Assembly (NCBI RefSeq): GCF_946482535.1
Contig: NZ_CAMLRU010000051.1
Coordinates: 1-15,356 of the forward strand
Length of the DNA stretch: 15,356 bases
DNA from: an uncultured Flavobacterium sp.
GTDB lineage: Bacteria > Bacteroidota > Bacteroidia > Flavobacteriales > Flavobacteriaceae
Direction: 5' to 3'
Under the pieces are notes generated by a model. The model was not told the origin of the DNA, ran no database searches, and saw only the letters and a program-made list of their open reading frames with translations. Every line of letters starts with the position of its first letter. The first letter of the stretch is position 1. Positions 1 to 7,559 of this stretch are shown piece by piece. Made by a program: the position numbers and the translations under genes.

Positions 1-731
1 CCGATAACGAAGATAGGGTTGGGCCCAAACGTGCCATTCAAAGCGGACTCATTACACCGCAAGCCATGAAAAAAGCCATGATTATCACGGCTTTAATCAC
101 CTTGATTTTTGCGGTATTACTCATTTATTTTGCTTTCAAGGAAAGTTATTTACTGTATTCATTTGTCTTTTTAGTATTGGGCGTTTTAGCTATTGCTTCC
201 GCTATTCGTTATACTGTCGGAAAAGGCGCTTACGGTTACCGCGGTTACGGCGACTTGTTTGTGTTTATTTTCTTCGGATTGGTGAGTGCTTTCGGGGTTT
301 ACTTTATGTTCTCCAAAACCATCGATTGGTTGTTGCTGTTGCCGGCCACAGCGATAGGTTTTTTGAGTGTAGGTGTTTTAAACTTGAACAACATGCGCGA
401 TGAAGAAAGCGACAGAAAAGCCGGAAAAAATACTATTGTAGTTAAAATGGGCGGTGCTGCCGCTAAAAAGTACCATTTCTTCTTGGTGATTTCAGCGATG
501 GTTTTGGTTTTGTTGTTTGCATTTTTAAACGATTTTCATTTTGACCAATACATCTTCGTAGTGGCTTATTTTCCTTTGATTGGCCATTTGATAACGGTTT
601 ATAAAAACCAAAACCCTAAACTTTTGGACCCCGAATTAAAGAAGCTTGCTATCAGTACGTTTTTGCTTTCGGTACTTTTAGCCTTGTGTCTGATTTTCTT
701 TATTTCAGATGTGGTGGTGAATTATGTTTAA
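1..731 (+). CDS. menA: 1,4-dihydroxy-2-naphthoate prenyltransferase MenA (5' partial)
   Basis: MenA joins a polyprenyl chain to 1,4-dihydroxy-2-naphthoate at the inner membrane, giving demethylmenaquinone. The reading frame is open from base 3 at the window edge, so the N-terminus lies outside. The ATG at 66 is an internal methionine, because the codons before it read DNEDRVGPKRAIQSGLITPQ, which is conserved MenA sequence. About 242 residues are visible. The second Asp-rich motif of the UbiA superfamily is present as DEESDRKAGK (codons from 399), and several hydrophobic helices surround it. The first Asp-rich motif must lie upstream of the window. The stop is 15 bases before the next gene, which suggests co-transcription, and menC lies two genes downstream. 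The family assignment is firm. The exact isoprenoid length cannot be read from sequence. Confidence 0.93.
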   Translation, partial: DNEDRVGPKRAIQSGLITPQAMKKAMIITALITLIFAVLLIYFAFKESYLLYSFVFLVLGVLAIASAIRYTVGKGAYGYRGYGDLFVFIFFGLVSAFGVYFMFSKTIDWLLLLPATAIGFLSVGVLNLNNMRDEESDRKAGKNTIVVKMGGAAAKKYHFFLVISAMVLVLLFAFLNDFHFDQYIFVVAYFPLIGHLITVYKNQNPKLLDPELKKLAISTFLLSVLLALCLIFFISDVVVNYV

Positions 732-746
732 TTTAAAAATACAGTT

Positions 747-1424
747 ATGAAAATTACTTTTTACGGTCATTCTTGTCTCGGAATTGAAGTAGGAGGAAAG
801 CATTTGCTGGTTGATCCTTTTATTTCAGGAAATGAAAAAGCATCGCATATAGATATCAGTACTCTAAAAGCTGATTACATTCTAATTACGCATGCACATT
901 TTGACCATACTGCAGATGTAGAAACGGTGGCCAAAAACAATAATTCCGTAATAGTTTCCAACTGGGAAATAGCGACGCATTTCGGAAATAAAGGATTTCA
1001 ATACCATCCGATGAACCAAGGCGGAAGCTGGCAATTTGATTTTGGGAAAGTAAAATATGTCACAGCGGCGCATTCGAGTTCATTTCCTGATGGCAGTTAC
1101 GGCGGAAATCCGGGCGGATTTGTAATCGAAGGCGAGCACAAAAACATTTATATTTCGGGCGATACCGCTCTGACTATGGATATGAAATTAATTCCAATGC
1201 GCACCAAGTTGGATTTGGCCATTTTTCCCATAGGAAATTGTTTTACTATGGATGTTGAAGATGCTATCATGGCCGCTGATTTTGTCGATTGCGATAAGAT
1301 TTTGGGTTGCCATTATGATACTTTCGGCTTTATTGTTATCAATCATGACGAAGCCAAGAAGAAGTTCTTTGATGCCGGAAAAGACTTGATGCTGCTCGAT
1401 ATAGGCGAAAGCATTTCGCTTTAA
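747..1424 (+). CDS. UPF0173-type metal-dependent hydrolase (metallo-beta-lactamase fold)
   Basis: This 225-residue protein is a compact metallo-beta-lactamase-fold hydrolase of the UPF0173/UlaG-like type. The metal-binding signature HAHFDH is at residues 49-54, and the further ligands expected for the fold are H109 (AAHSSSF), D139 (SGDTAL) and H189 (GCHYDTF). The start FYGHSCLGIEVGGK followed by LLVDPF is typical of the family. There is no signal peptide, so it is probably cytoplasmic. It follows menA by 15 bases and is probably in the same transcript, with an intrinsic terminator just after it. The natural substrate of this family is unknown to me. Its place next to menA could hint at a role around quinone synthesis, but that is only context. 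Confidence 0.85.
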   Translation: MKITFYGHSCLGIEVGGKHLLVDPFISGNEKASHIDISTLKADYILITHAHFDHTADVETVAKNNNSVIVSNWEIATHFGNKGFQYHPMNQGGSWQFDFGKVKYVTAAHSSSFPDGSYGGNPGGFVIEGEHKNIYISGDTALTMDMKLIPMRTKLDLAIFPIGNCFTMDVEDAIMAADFVDCDKILGCHYDTFGFIVINHDEAKKKFFDAGKDLMLLDIGESISL

Positions 1425-1440
1425 TTTATTACAGAAACAG

Positions 1441-1470
1441 GAGTGCCGGTTTTGGCACTCTTCTTGTTTT
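1441..1470 (+). terminator. Rho-independent terminator after the hydrolase gene
   Basis: A perfect 7-bp stem, GAGTGCC (1441-1447) and GGCACTC (1454-1460), encloses a 6-base loop and is followed by TTCTTGTTTT. It lies 16 bases after the hydrolase stop and 18 bases before the TPR gene start. It should end most transcripts from menA, so the TPR-menC pair would depend on read-through or on its own promoter. I could not find a clear promoter in the short gap. Confidence 0.75.
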
Positions 1471-1488
1471 AGGAACGAAAAAAATATT

Positions 1489-2688
1489 ATGAAGTTTTCA
1501 ATTGTAAGCTTACTGTTGGCTTGTTCAACACTCACTTTTGCCCAAAGCAATGAAGGTTTTTGGGACCATATCAGAACCACAGACGAAACCATAGTTTTGG
1601 AAGCCGGAAAGCGCAAAGTTATCAAAACTACCGATTTCCCCTTGGGAACTACCGAGGTGGTTTACCGCATTTCGCTTTTGGATGACAATCAAAAAATCAG
1701 TGCCTCTTTGGTCTCGGTTTTAAAAGCTATACCCGATCCGAGCGGCATTAGTCAAGGAACCGCCGGAACCATATTTTTGTTATCCACCATTTCAGGAGAT
1801 GACAAGTGTAAGTTTGCCTTGTTTACCAATGAGCAAGATGCTTTACAATACGAAAAAACCGGAACGCCTAAGAATGCGTGTATTGTTCAAGATGAGCCGG
1901 TGAATAAAGCAGCCAAACTACTCACAGAAAAATCAAAATGTCTCCCGTCAAATACCCGAAATCTCTGGTTTGGGTTTCAAAGTGACAATTGGGTGATGAA
2001 AGAGAAAATAGTTTTAGAAGTCGTGCCTTGGGTGAATTATAACTTGAGAAGCGGTTGGACAACAGATAATAAAAAAGAAATTCTGGCTTTGGCCGAAAAA
2101 CTGGAAATGACACCGAAAGTAGAGAATAAAGAGCTGTTTTTAGGTAGTTTCTTGGAGGTTTTCATTGCCAAATATACCTATGCCGAATACAAGAAGCTCT
2201 TAAGCGCGGAAAAGACCAAAAGCATCGAAACCATAGCAGAAGAGAGTTTGGTCAATTCCGGACAATTAAATGGTTATCTGCAACGTCTCAGAAATGATGC
2301 TCAAAAGCTTAGTTTCACTAACAAATCGGAAGAAGCGATTAAAAAAATCCAAAAAGAAATCATTGAGAAAAACAGAGCAACAGCTGTTGATTATGGTTTG
2401 TTAGGGAGTTTGTATTTGTCTTCTAAACAGTTCGTGAAAGCCGAAGAAGCTTTTCAGAAAGCCATTTCAATGAACAAATCGGAGCTGAATTATCAACTGC
2501 AATTGGCGCATGTTTATATGTTTACGGATAGGATAAATCAGGCCAAGGACATCCACAAAAAATACAAACAAAACCATTTGGCCAACCATAAGAGTTGGGC
2601 TACTCAAACCAAAAGCGATTTGGATGAGTTTGAAAAAAATGGTTTTGAGACCAATAATTTTAAAAAGATTTTACGCGTTTTAGACTAA
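1489..2688 (+). CDS. secreted TPR-repeat protein of unknown function
   Basis: This 399-residue protein starts with a clear signal peptide (MKFSIVSLLLACSTLTFAQ), so it is probably exported to the periplasm; no lipobox cysteine follows the cleavage region. The middle part (about residues 20-230) has no motif I recognise but contains several cysteines (C105, C128 and C149 or nearby). The C-terminal part holds about two tetratricopeptide repeats (roughly residues 301-368, with YGLLGSLYLSSKQFVKAEEAF as the best copy), after a lysine- and glutamate-rich helical stretch. TPRs bind protein partners, so a scaffold role is likely. It ends 4 bases before menC, so the two are almost certainly co-transcribed, yet it has no resemblance to known menaquinone enzymes. 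Proteins of this layout are, from memory, common in Flavobacteria. Confidence 0.75.
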   Translation: MKFSIVSLLLACSTLTFAQSNEGFWDHIRTTDETIVLEAGKRKVIKTTDFPLGTTEVVYRISLLDDNQKISASLVSVLKAIPDPSGISQGTAGTIFLLSTISGDDKCKFALFTNEQDALQYEKTGTPKNACIVQDEPVNKAAKLLTEKSKCLPSNTRNLWFGFQSDNWVMKEKIVLEVVPWVNYNLRSGWTTDNKKEILALAEKLEMTPKVENKELFLGSFLEVFIAKYTYAEYKKLLSAEKTKSIETIAEESLVNSGQLNGYLQRLRNDAQKLSFTNKSEEAIKKIQKEIIEKNRATAVDYGLLGSLYLSSKQFVKAEEAFQKAISMNKSELNYQLQLAHVYMFTDRINQAKDIHKKYKQNHLANHKSWATQTKSDLDEFEKNGFETNNFKKILRVLD

Positions 2689-2692
2689 AAAA

Positions 2693-3739
2693 ATGACCGC
2701 AACTTACCATCGATACATACTAAATTTCAAACAAGCTTCCGGCACTTCTCGCGGTATTTTGACCGATAAGGAAACTTGGTTTTTGGTGCTCGAAAATGAC
2801 GGCAAAAAAGGGATAGGTGAGTGCGGAATTTTACGCGGATTATCAGCAGACGACCGACCGGGTTATGAAGAAAAACTGCGTTGGGTTTGTGAAAATATTC
2901 GTCTCGGAGTCGAAAAATTATGGCAAGAATTAATCGAATTTCCATCGATTCAATTCGGCGTTGAGATGGCTTTTTTGTCTTTAAAAAGTGAAAATCCGTT
3001 TGTTTTATTTCCGTCTAAATTTACTTCGGGAGAAGAATCTATGGTGATAAACGGACTCGTTTGGATGGGTGATGAAGCGTTTATGAAACGTCAAATTGAA
3101 GACAAAATTGCCCAGGGTTTTACCTGTATAAAAATGAAGATCGGCGCCATAGATTTCAACAAAGAAATGGCATTATTGCGGTTTATTCGTCAAAATTTTG
3201 ACGAGAAAACCATAGAGATTCGGGTCGATGCGAACGGTGCTTTTTCTGAAAATGAAGCTTTAGATAAAATTAATCAAATTACTGGTTTTAAAATTCATAG
3301 CATTGAACAACCTATTCAAAAAAATCATACTGACACGATGTCAGTCTTATGTAAAAAGACGAATTTGCCCATTGCTTTAGACGAAGAGCTAATAGGTGTG
3401 TTTACTGTTGAAGAAAAGGAAGCTTTATTACAAAAAATCCGACCGCAATACATCATTTTGAAGCCCAGTTTTATCGGCGGATTTCGCGGTACTTTAGAAT
3501 GGATTTCCTTGGCTGAAAAATTCAATATCGGTTGGTGGATTACTTCGGCTTTGGAAAGTAATGTCGGTTTGAACGCGATTGCCCAATTTACTTTCACACT
3601 TCAAAATCCGATGCCGCAAGGTTTAGGAACCGGAAGTTTGTATACGAATAATTTCGATAGTCCACTGCAAGTTTCTCAAGGCCGAATTTGGTATCGAAAT
3701 GAACTCGATTGGAAGTTCGATTTCAACCAGTTTCAATAA
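2693..3739 (+). CDS. menC: o-succinylbenzoate synthase MenC (enolase superfamily)
   Basis: MenC dehydrates SHCHC to o-succinylbenzoate, the aromatic-ring-forming step of menaquinone biosynthesis, in the cytoplasm. All residues expected of the muconate-lactonizing subgroup of the enolase superfamily are visible: the KxK pair K147/K149 (IKMKIG), the three metal ligands D179 (RVDANG), E205 (IEQPI) and D230 (ALDEEL), and the opposing lysine K257 (LKPSFIGG). The 348-residue length fits the family. A dipeptide epimerase is an alternative within the superfamily, but menA nearby favours MenC. The ATG lies 4 bases after the TPR stop. A bidirectional terminator follows directly, so no menE is encoded immediately downstream. 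Confidence 0.9.
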   Translation: MTATYHRYILNFKQASGTSRGILTDKETWFLVLENDGKKGIGECGILRGLSADDRPGYEEKLRWVCENIRLGVEKLWQELIEFPSIQFGVEMAFLSLKSENPFVLFPSKFTSGEESMVINGLVWMGDEAFMKRQIEDKIAQGFTCIKMKIGAIDFNKEMALLRFIRQNFDEKTIEIRVDANGAFSENEALDKINQITGFKIHSIEQPIQKNHTDTMSVLCKKTNLPIALDEELIGVFTVEEKEALLQKIRPQYIILKPSFIGGFRGTLEWISLAEKFNIGWWITSALESNVGLNAIAQFTFTLQNPMPQGLGTGSLYTNNFDSPLQVSQGRIWYRNELDWKFDFNQFQ

Positions 3740-3770
3740 AAAAAACCTGCTCATTAAGCAGGTTCTTTCA
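3738..3770. terminator. bidirectional terminator between menC and creD
   Basis: A perfect 8-bp stem, AACCTGCT (3744-3751) and AGCAGGTT (3757-3764), has the 5-base loop CATTA. An A-run lies on its left and a T-rich stretch on its right. It can therefore end menC on the + strand, and creD on the - strand, where the left A-run reads as a T-run. Confidence 0.8.
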
Positions 3771-3792
3771 GCGTTATTTTTTATAAATTAAT

Positions 3793-5148
3793 TTATTTTC
3801 CCCAATCAATTTTTCGGGAGAAATACATCACGGCACCAAGGATGAAGAACAATCCTATGCTGCCTACCAACAGCGCATAATCTTCCATTTGAATAATCAC
3901 ATAAATAAACGTGTACAAGACAGAAAGTGCTGTTGCAATAAACATTGGAAATTTTCGATTTTTCAAAATAGATATCGAATAAAGCGCAATCATGACTACC
4001 ACAGCAATTCCGGAAATACCATATGCCAAGCTAAAGCTGCTGTGCTCGGTAATTGAAATCAGCAAAGTGTAAAACATAATCAAGGCAATACCAATCATAG
4101 AGTATTGGAAAATATGAATGTTGATTTTGCTTATCGATTGAATCAAGAAGAAAATCAGGAATGTCAAGCCGATTACCAGGAAACCATATTTAGAAACACG
4201 CTCATTTTGCTGGTATTCGTCGACGGTTTCAATAAATTTTACGCCGAAAAGGTAATCCTCCAAATTGGGTAAAAAATTGGCGTATTGCTGCGAAAACGTG
4301 CGATTGATGTCTAAAACTTTCCAATCGGCGTGAAAACCTTCTTTGTTGACTACTTTAGTGGTGTCATTAGCCGCAAAGGAACCTTCAAAACTTGGCGATT
4401 CCCAATCAGAATCGATACTCACATGGGTTACTTTCCCAATTGGGATAAAATTGATGCTGTTGCTTCCGTTATAAGTAATGCCGAAACTGAAATTGAGGTT
4501 GTTATTCTTGGCTAAAGTTTTGTAATCAAACATATTGGTGGCTAAGATACTATAGCTGCTCTTGTCATCAGGTTGTGGCTCGAAAGTAAGTTTTTCGTTG
4601 TTCAATAGAACCTTTAATTCACTTTTGATACTTTTCAAGTTTGTGGTTTTGACAACGATAGCGGCTTTATCCCATTGGATACTTTCTTCAGGTATGTTGA
4701 GTTTGGCAAAATTGGGCGCTGCAAAATTGCCTTTGAAATTCATATCTGCGGTAAAAACCACCGGATTAAACAAACCGCGTTTGAGTGATTCGTTTTTCTT
4801 TACCTTGGAAATATTCGTCAATTCGTTAGGGAAGAAATAAGCGTAATTGGTTGTGGCTCTTCTTTGCAGTGTGGCAGCACCGGTTTTTTGATCAATAACA
4901 TTCAGGTTTTCATAAGTGTTATACGGAATGCGTAATACCGGTCCGTAAAAAGCAACATCACTTCCCCAAAGATTGGACACTTCTCTGACGACTTCAGATT
5001 TTCGTTGGGAACGTTCAATAATCAAATTTTGAACAAATAGAAGCGGTATCAGTAAAAAAAGCGTGAGCAAACCCACCATCATCATTTTGGCGGTGTTGGA
5101 TTGAAAAAATGTTTTGGTTTCGGTTTCTTGAAATTCTTGATTTTCCAT
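3793..5148 (-). CDS. creD: inner-membrane protein CreD family
   Basis: This 451-residue protein matches the CreD/Cet family in length (E. coli CreD is about 450 residues) and layout. One transmembrane helix lies near residues 20-42 and is followed by the typical IIERSQRKSEVVREVSNLWG segment. A large extracytoplasmic domain (about 45-315, with GPVLRIPY early on) comes next, then about five closely spaced C-terminal helices (about 322-447). In E. coli, creD is a target of the CreBC two-component system and is linked to envelope integrity and colicin E2 tolerance. Its molecular activity is not known. No CreBC is visible here. The gene is last in a four-gene operon, 13 bases after a small membrane protein gene, and a palindromic operator precedes the operon. 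Control by the local winged-helix regulator is therefore inferred. Confidence 0.9.
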   Translation of the reverse strand: MENQEFQETETKTFFQSNTAKMMMVGLLTLFLLIPLLFVQNLIIERSQRKSEVVREVSNLWGSDVAFYGPVLRIPYNTYENLNVIDQKTGAATLQRRATTNYAYFFPNELTNISKVKKNESLKRGLFNPVVFTADMNFKGNFAAPNFAKLNIPEESIQWDKAAIVVKTTNLKSIKSELKVLLNNEKLTFEPQPDDKSSYSILATNMFDYKTLAKNNNLNFSFGITYNGSNSINFIPIGKVTHVSIDSDWESPSFEGSFAANDTTKVVNKEGFHADWKVLDINRTFSQQYANFLPNLEDYLFGVKFIETVDEYQQNERVSKYGFLVIGLTFLIFFLIQSISKINIHIFQYSMIGIALIMFYTLLISITEHSSFSLAYGISGIAVVVMIALYSISILKNRKFPMFIATALSVLYTFIYVIIQMEDYALLVGSIGLFFILGAVMYFSRKIDWGK

Positions 5149-5161
5149 GGTTTAATTGTTT

Positions 5162-5482
5162 TTAAGATGAATAATTTTGATGCATTGCGATAAAGAAATA
5201 GAGTATGGCGATGGGAATGTTGGCTAACATTATCAGCATTTTGATGGCTAAAATTTCCCTTTCATTAGGATAAATGCAAAACCGATAGAGTAAATTCAGT
5301 AATACTAATCCGTTAATAAGAGAAGCAAAAAGGACATAAAAAAAGCCGGCGAACAATAGACTTTCTTCTTCCGGAAAGAGTAGATAAAGTAATAAGATAA
5401 AGGTTCCAATCCCAAATGAACCAAGTGCTAAAAAGGTTGAAAACCTACTGTTGTTTTCAGTGTTATAAATTTGTGTTTCCAT
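5162..5482 (-). CDS. small three-helix membrane protein, unknown function
   Basis: This 106-residue protein is mostly hydrophobic, with about three transmembrane helices (roughly residues 15-36, 42-68 and 79-100). A short polar head (METQIYNTENNSR) and a conserved-looking loop YRFCIYPNEREI lie outside them. I do not recognise a family. The ATG at 5482 overlaps the end of the upstream DUF1361 gene by 20 bases in another frame. The next in-frame ATG is at residue 81, so the overlapping start must be the true one, and translational coupling is likely. Lying between DUF1361 and creD in one operon, it is probably a partner or accessory of an inner-membrane complex, but that is inference from position only. 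Confidence 0.7.
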   Translation of the reverse strand: METQIYNTENNSRFSTFLALGSFGIGTFILLLYLLFPEEESLLFAGFFYVLFASLINGLVLLNLLYRFCIYPNEREILAIKMLIMLANIPIAILYFFIAMHQNYSS

Positions 5483-6140
5483 ATGAAGGATTATTAACGG
5501 TTAAATTCTTTTTGATTAAATAGGAGAAATAGATAAAAACACCAAAGTGTATTGAGAACAGTATCGATTTAAGTGAAATGGCCATTTGGAACAAATCGAT
5601 GCCCAAGTCAATCGGATTACTGATGATGTCCCAACTGTTGTAGCGCAGAATTCTTCCGATATAAATTCCCACGCCACAGAGAAAACAAATGGTCGGAATA
5701 ATCAATTGTATGTTCTTTTTGAGTGTAAATTGTTGGATGATTTTTTCAAAATCGAGTAACGACAATATTCCAAAGGCAAAACCAATCAAGGCATAAGAAC
5801 TCAGGATAATCAAATCGAGCCAAAAAATGTGTCCGTTTGAGTTAACCAAATGCACTAAATCGGTAATGATATAAAACGCATTGGGCACAAAAGCCAGCCA
5901 AACTATGATGATAGCAAATACTTTGAATGAAGCCGTTTTTTTTAAGTCTAAAGTCAATAAGTGTGATGTAATTGCATAGGGAATGAATGCTAGGAATACA
6001 TTCCAAATCAAGAAAAACAAATAGACAGAATTCGTGATTTTGGCTCTGACCAACAGTAATGAAAGACAATACATGCCATAAAAAAGCAAGAGTTGGTTGG
6101 TCTTTTTGTTTTGGTTGAAGAGTTTTAGTGCTAGGTTCAT
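5463..6140 (-). CDS. DUF1361 family membrane protein
   Basis: This 225-residue protein has about six transmembrane helices and two signatures I associate with DUF1361. One is WLAFVPNAFYIITDLVHL after the third helix, and the other is GRILRYNSWD after the fifth. Function is unknown for the family. I chose the ATG at 6140 because it lies one base after the stop of the Coq4-like gene. The frame stays open up to an ATG at 6212, but that longer form would overlap the upstream gene by about 70 bases and add a basic, cysteine-containing tail that does not look like family sequence. The end overlaps the next gene by 20 bases. Together with CreD it makes the operon mainly a membrane-protein operon. 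Confidence 0.85.
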   Translation of the reverse strand: MNLALKLFNQNKKTNQLLLFYGMYCLSLLLVRAKITNSVYLFFLIWNVFLAFIPYAITSHLLTLDLKKTASFKVFAIIIVWLAFVPNAFYIITDLVHLVNSNGHIFWLDLIILSSYALIGFAFGILSLLDFEKIIQQFTLKKNIQLIIPTICFLCGVGIYIGRILRYNSWDIISNPIDLGIDLFQMAISLKSILFSIHFGVFIYFSYLIKKNLTVNNPSYGNTNL

Positions 6141-6141
6141 T

Positions 6142-6597
6142 TTATTTGATATTAAAAGAGTTTTGAATATTTTGAATCGGGATATGCAACATTTTTTCGA
6201 AAGGCAAATCATGAAAATGGTGAGCAGCTTTACCTCTTTCGTAATACTTTAAAAATATTTTGAATTGGGTAGGATAGAAAAGCGTTCCGAGGCAAATGAC
6301 AGCAAATTGATATATGCTTTTTTTGTTGTTGCCCAATAAATAGTATTGCATTCCAATTTCTTCAGGTACAGAAACTCCGGTATTGGTCAGTACATGAAAG
6401 ACATCGTGGTCTTCGAGTTTGGGTTGCATTTCAAAGTTGTACTTTAACAAAAAACAGCCCATGTGAAATCCCAAACTTTCTTGCGGATACTGGATGAGTT
6501 CTTTAGCGGTGACTTTCCAAGGTTCATTCTTTTTGAAGAATTTTTGGTAGGGCTTTTTGCTCCACTCATACATTTTTTCAATGATTAAATCTCTCAT
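6142..6597 (-). CDS. Coq4-like protein (ubiquinone-biosynthesis scaffold family)
   Basis: This 151-residue protein is a short Coq4-family member. It contains the family's metal-binding signature HDxxH-x11-E exactly: H64, D65, H68 and E80 in HDVFHVLTNTGVSVPEEIG. It also has a C-terminal YERGKAA segment near residues 119-125 that resembles the Coq4 RG-x-A region. In mitochondria Coq4 is needed for ubiquinone synthesis as a membrane-associated, lipid-binding protein, and an active role at the ring has been proposed. Here it lacks a signal peptide. It heads the creD operon, with its ATG 15 bases downstream of the palindromic operator. Its stop is one base from the DUF1361 start. In a menaquinone organism its substrate is unclear; binding of a prenylated quinone or other isoprenoid lipid is a guess. 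Confidence 0.78.
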   Translation of the reverse strand: MRDLIIEKMYEWSKKPYQKFFKKNEPWKVTAKELIQYPQESLGFHMGCFLLKYNFEMQPKLEDHDVFHVLTNTGVSVPEEIGMQYYLLGNNKKSIYQFAVICLGTLFYPTQFKIFLKYYERGKAAHHFHDLPFEKMLHIPIQNIQNSFNIK

Positions 6598-6606
6598 AAA
6601 TTAAAT

Positions 6607-6639
6607 TAAAAGTACTTTGAAATTCAAAGTAAATGAATA
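6607..6639 (-). promoter_or_regulatory. palindromic operator/promoter of the Coq4-like-creD operon
   Basis: The core is a perfect 19-bp inverted repeat, TACTTTGAAATTCAAAGTA (6613-6631), ending 15 bases before the ATG at 6597. The 33 bases 6607-6639 match 7560-7592, upstream of the other leftward operon, at 31 of 33 positions, and the two mismatches lie in the spacer between the arms. Conservation between two non-homologous genes, plus dyad symmetry, indicates a regulator-binding site. The gene just upstream encodes a winged-helix protein, the obvious candidate binder. I see no T-run terminator between that gene and this site, so read-through from the upstream operon is also possible. Confidence 0.75.
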
Positions 6640-6648
6640 AAAAAATTG

Positions 6649-6945
6649 TTAGCGTTTGGATATTAATTTTTCAAGCGCTTCAATATGATCTTGAAAGGCT
6701 TTTTTCCCGGTTGCTGTAGCCATGTAACGCGTATTGGGTTTTTTACCAATAAATTGTTTTTCAATCATAATGTATTCTTCGGTTTCCAGAGCTTTGGTAT
6801 GACTGGCCAAATTCCCGTCGGTAACGCCGAGTAATTCTTTGAGCATATTAAAATCGGCACTTTCATTGACCATCAATACCGACATAATCCCCAAACGTAT
6901 TCGGTGATCAAAAGCTTTGTTGATATTTTGGATGAGGTTTTTCAC
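6649..6945 (-). CDS. small winged-helix transcriptional regulator (PF13601-like)
   Basis: This 98-residue protein is a single winged-helix DNA-binding domain of the ArsR/MarR-like kind common in Bacteroidetes. The first helix FDHRIRLGIMSVLMV is at residues 12-26, the helix-turn-helix FNMLKELLGVTDGNLASHTKALE spans residues 32-54, and the wing is at about 61-76 (KQFIGKKPNTRY). There is no extra sensor domain and there are no cysteine pairs for metal sensing. The start codon is GTG at 6945, 4 bases after the stop of the membrane protein gene; the first in-frame ATG would cut into helix 1, so GTG is right. It is co-transcribed with that membrane protein. Palindromic sites precede both its own operon and the creD operon, so autoregulation plus control of creD is the likely role. 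Whether it represses or activates cannot be told. Confidence 0.88.
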   Translation of the reverse strand: MKNLIQNINKAFDHRIRLGIMSVLMVNESADFNMLKELLGVTDGNLASHTKALETEEYIMIEKQFIGKKPNTRYMATATGKKAFQDHIEALEKLISKR

Positions 6946-6949
6946 TTAC

Positions 6950-7558
6950 TTAATTCCTATCGTATTTATAATACATCACTGCGCCGTAAACTATATGACA
7001 AATTCCGAAACCCAGAATCCACACATACAATCCGAAACCGGAATATTCTACGGCAATCAATCCTAAAATGATTTCGGTAATGCCTAAATAACGTACGTCT
7101 CGTAAAGTATATTTACTGGCATTTACACAAGCCAATCCGTAAAATATCAAGGAGATAGGCGCAATGAGTCCGTATATGCCGTGTCTCAATAAAAGTAAGC
7201 ACAAAATACCGCCCGTAAACAATGGGATGCAAAAATTAATTAACAGTCTTTTCGACGATGGATTCCACACTTTTTCACCAACTTTCTTGGCTTTTTTTAC
7301 CGTTAATAAATAGGCTGTGATTAGAGATAAAACCAAGACAGCTAAGGCAATCGCAATGATTAGTTTAAAAGTGGTACTTTCCAAAGTGATGTACTTGCTA
7401 TGGTGATTATCGATTAAAAAGTTAACCGCGATGGCACCGCCTAAAGCATACAATCCGGCTAAGATTCCCGATAAACCGCTCAGAGAGATGAACTGAGTCG
7501 ATTGTGACATCATTTGTTTGATGTCTTGAATGTCTTTTAAATAATCTTTTGCTTCCAT
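6950..7558 (-). CDS. multi-pass membrane protein paired with the winged-helix regulator
   Basis: This 202-residue protein has a soluble N-terminal helix (MEAKDYLKDIQDIKQMMSQS) and then about six transmembrane helices in pairs (about 25-48, 62-86, 106-124, 127-144, 155-170 and 172-192). A positively charged loop KKAKKVGEKVWNPSSKR follows the second helix. I do not recognise a named family. It shares an operon with the winged-helix regulator 4 bases downstream. The pairing suggests that the membrane protein either senses a signal for the regulator or is its target; both are inference. The ATG at 7558 lies 7 bases downstream of the palindromic operator, so the mRNA leader must be very short. Confidence 0.72.
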   Translation of the reverse strand: MEAKDYLKDIQDIKQMMSQSTQFISLSGLSGILAGLYALGGAIAVNFLIDNHHSKYITLESTTFKLIIAIALAVLVLSLITAYLLTVKKAKKVGEKVWNPSSKRLLINFCIPLFTGGILCLLLLRHGIYGLIAPISLIFYGLACVNASKYTLRDVRYLGITEIILGLIAVEYSGFGLYVWILGFGICHIVYGAVMYYKYDRN

Positions 7559-7559
7559 A

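Noticed and set aside
66..731. Complete 221-residue membrane protein starting at ATG 66
   Set aside because: The frame is open to the window edge and the codons before 66 give conserved MenA sequence, so this is an internal methionine of a truncated gene.
1188..1625. Minus-strand frame across the hydrolase and TPR gene starts
   Set aside because: It runs antisense through two genes and a terminator, and its sequence resembles no protein family I know.
6141..6212. N-terminal extension of the DUF1361 protein to an ATG at 6212
   Set aside because: It would overlap the Coq4-like gene by about 70 bases, and the ATG at 6140 one base after the upstream stop is a much better fit.
6613..6631. Palindrome as a transcription terminator of the regulator gene
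   Set aside because: The stem is AT-rich, no T-run follows it on the - strand, and the same sequence occurs upstream of a first gene at 7566, so an operator is the better reading.
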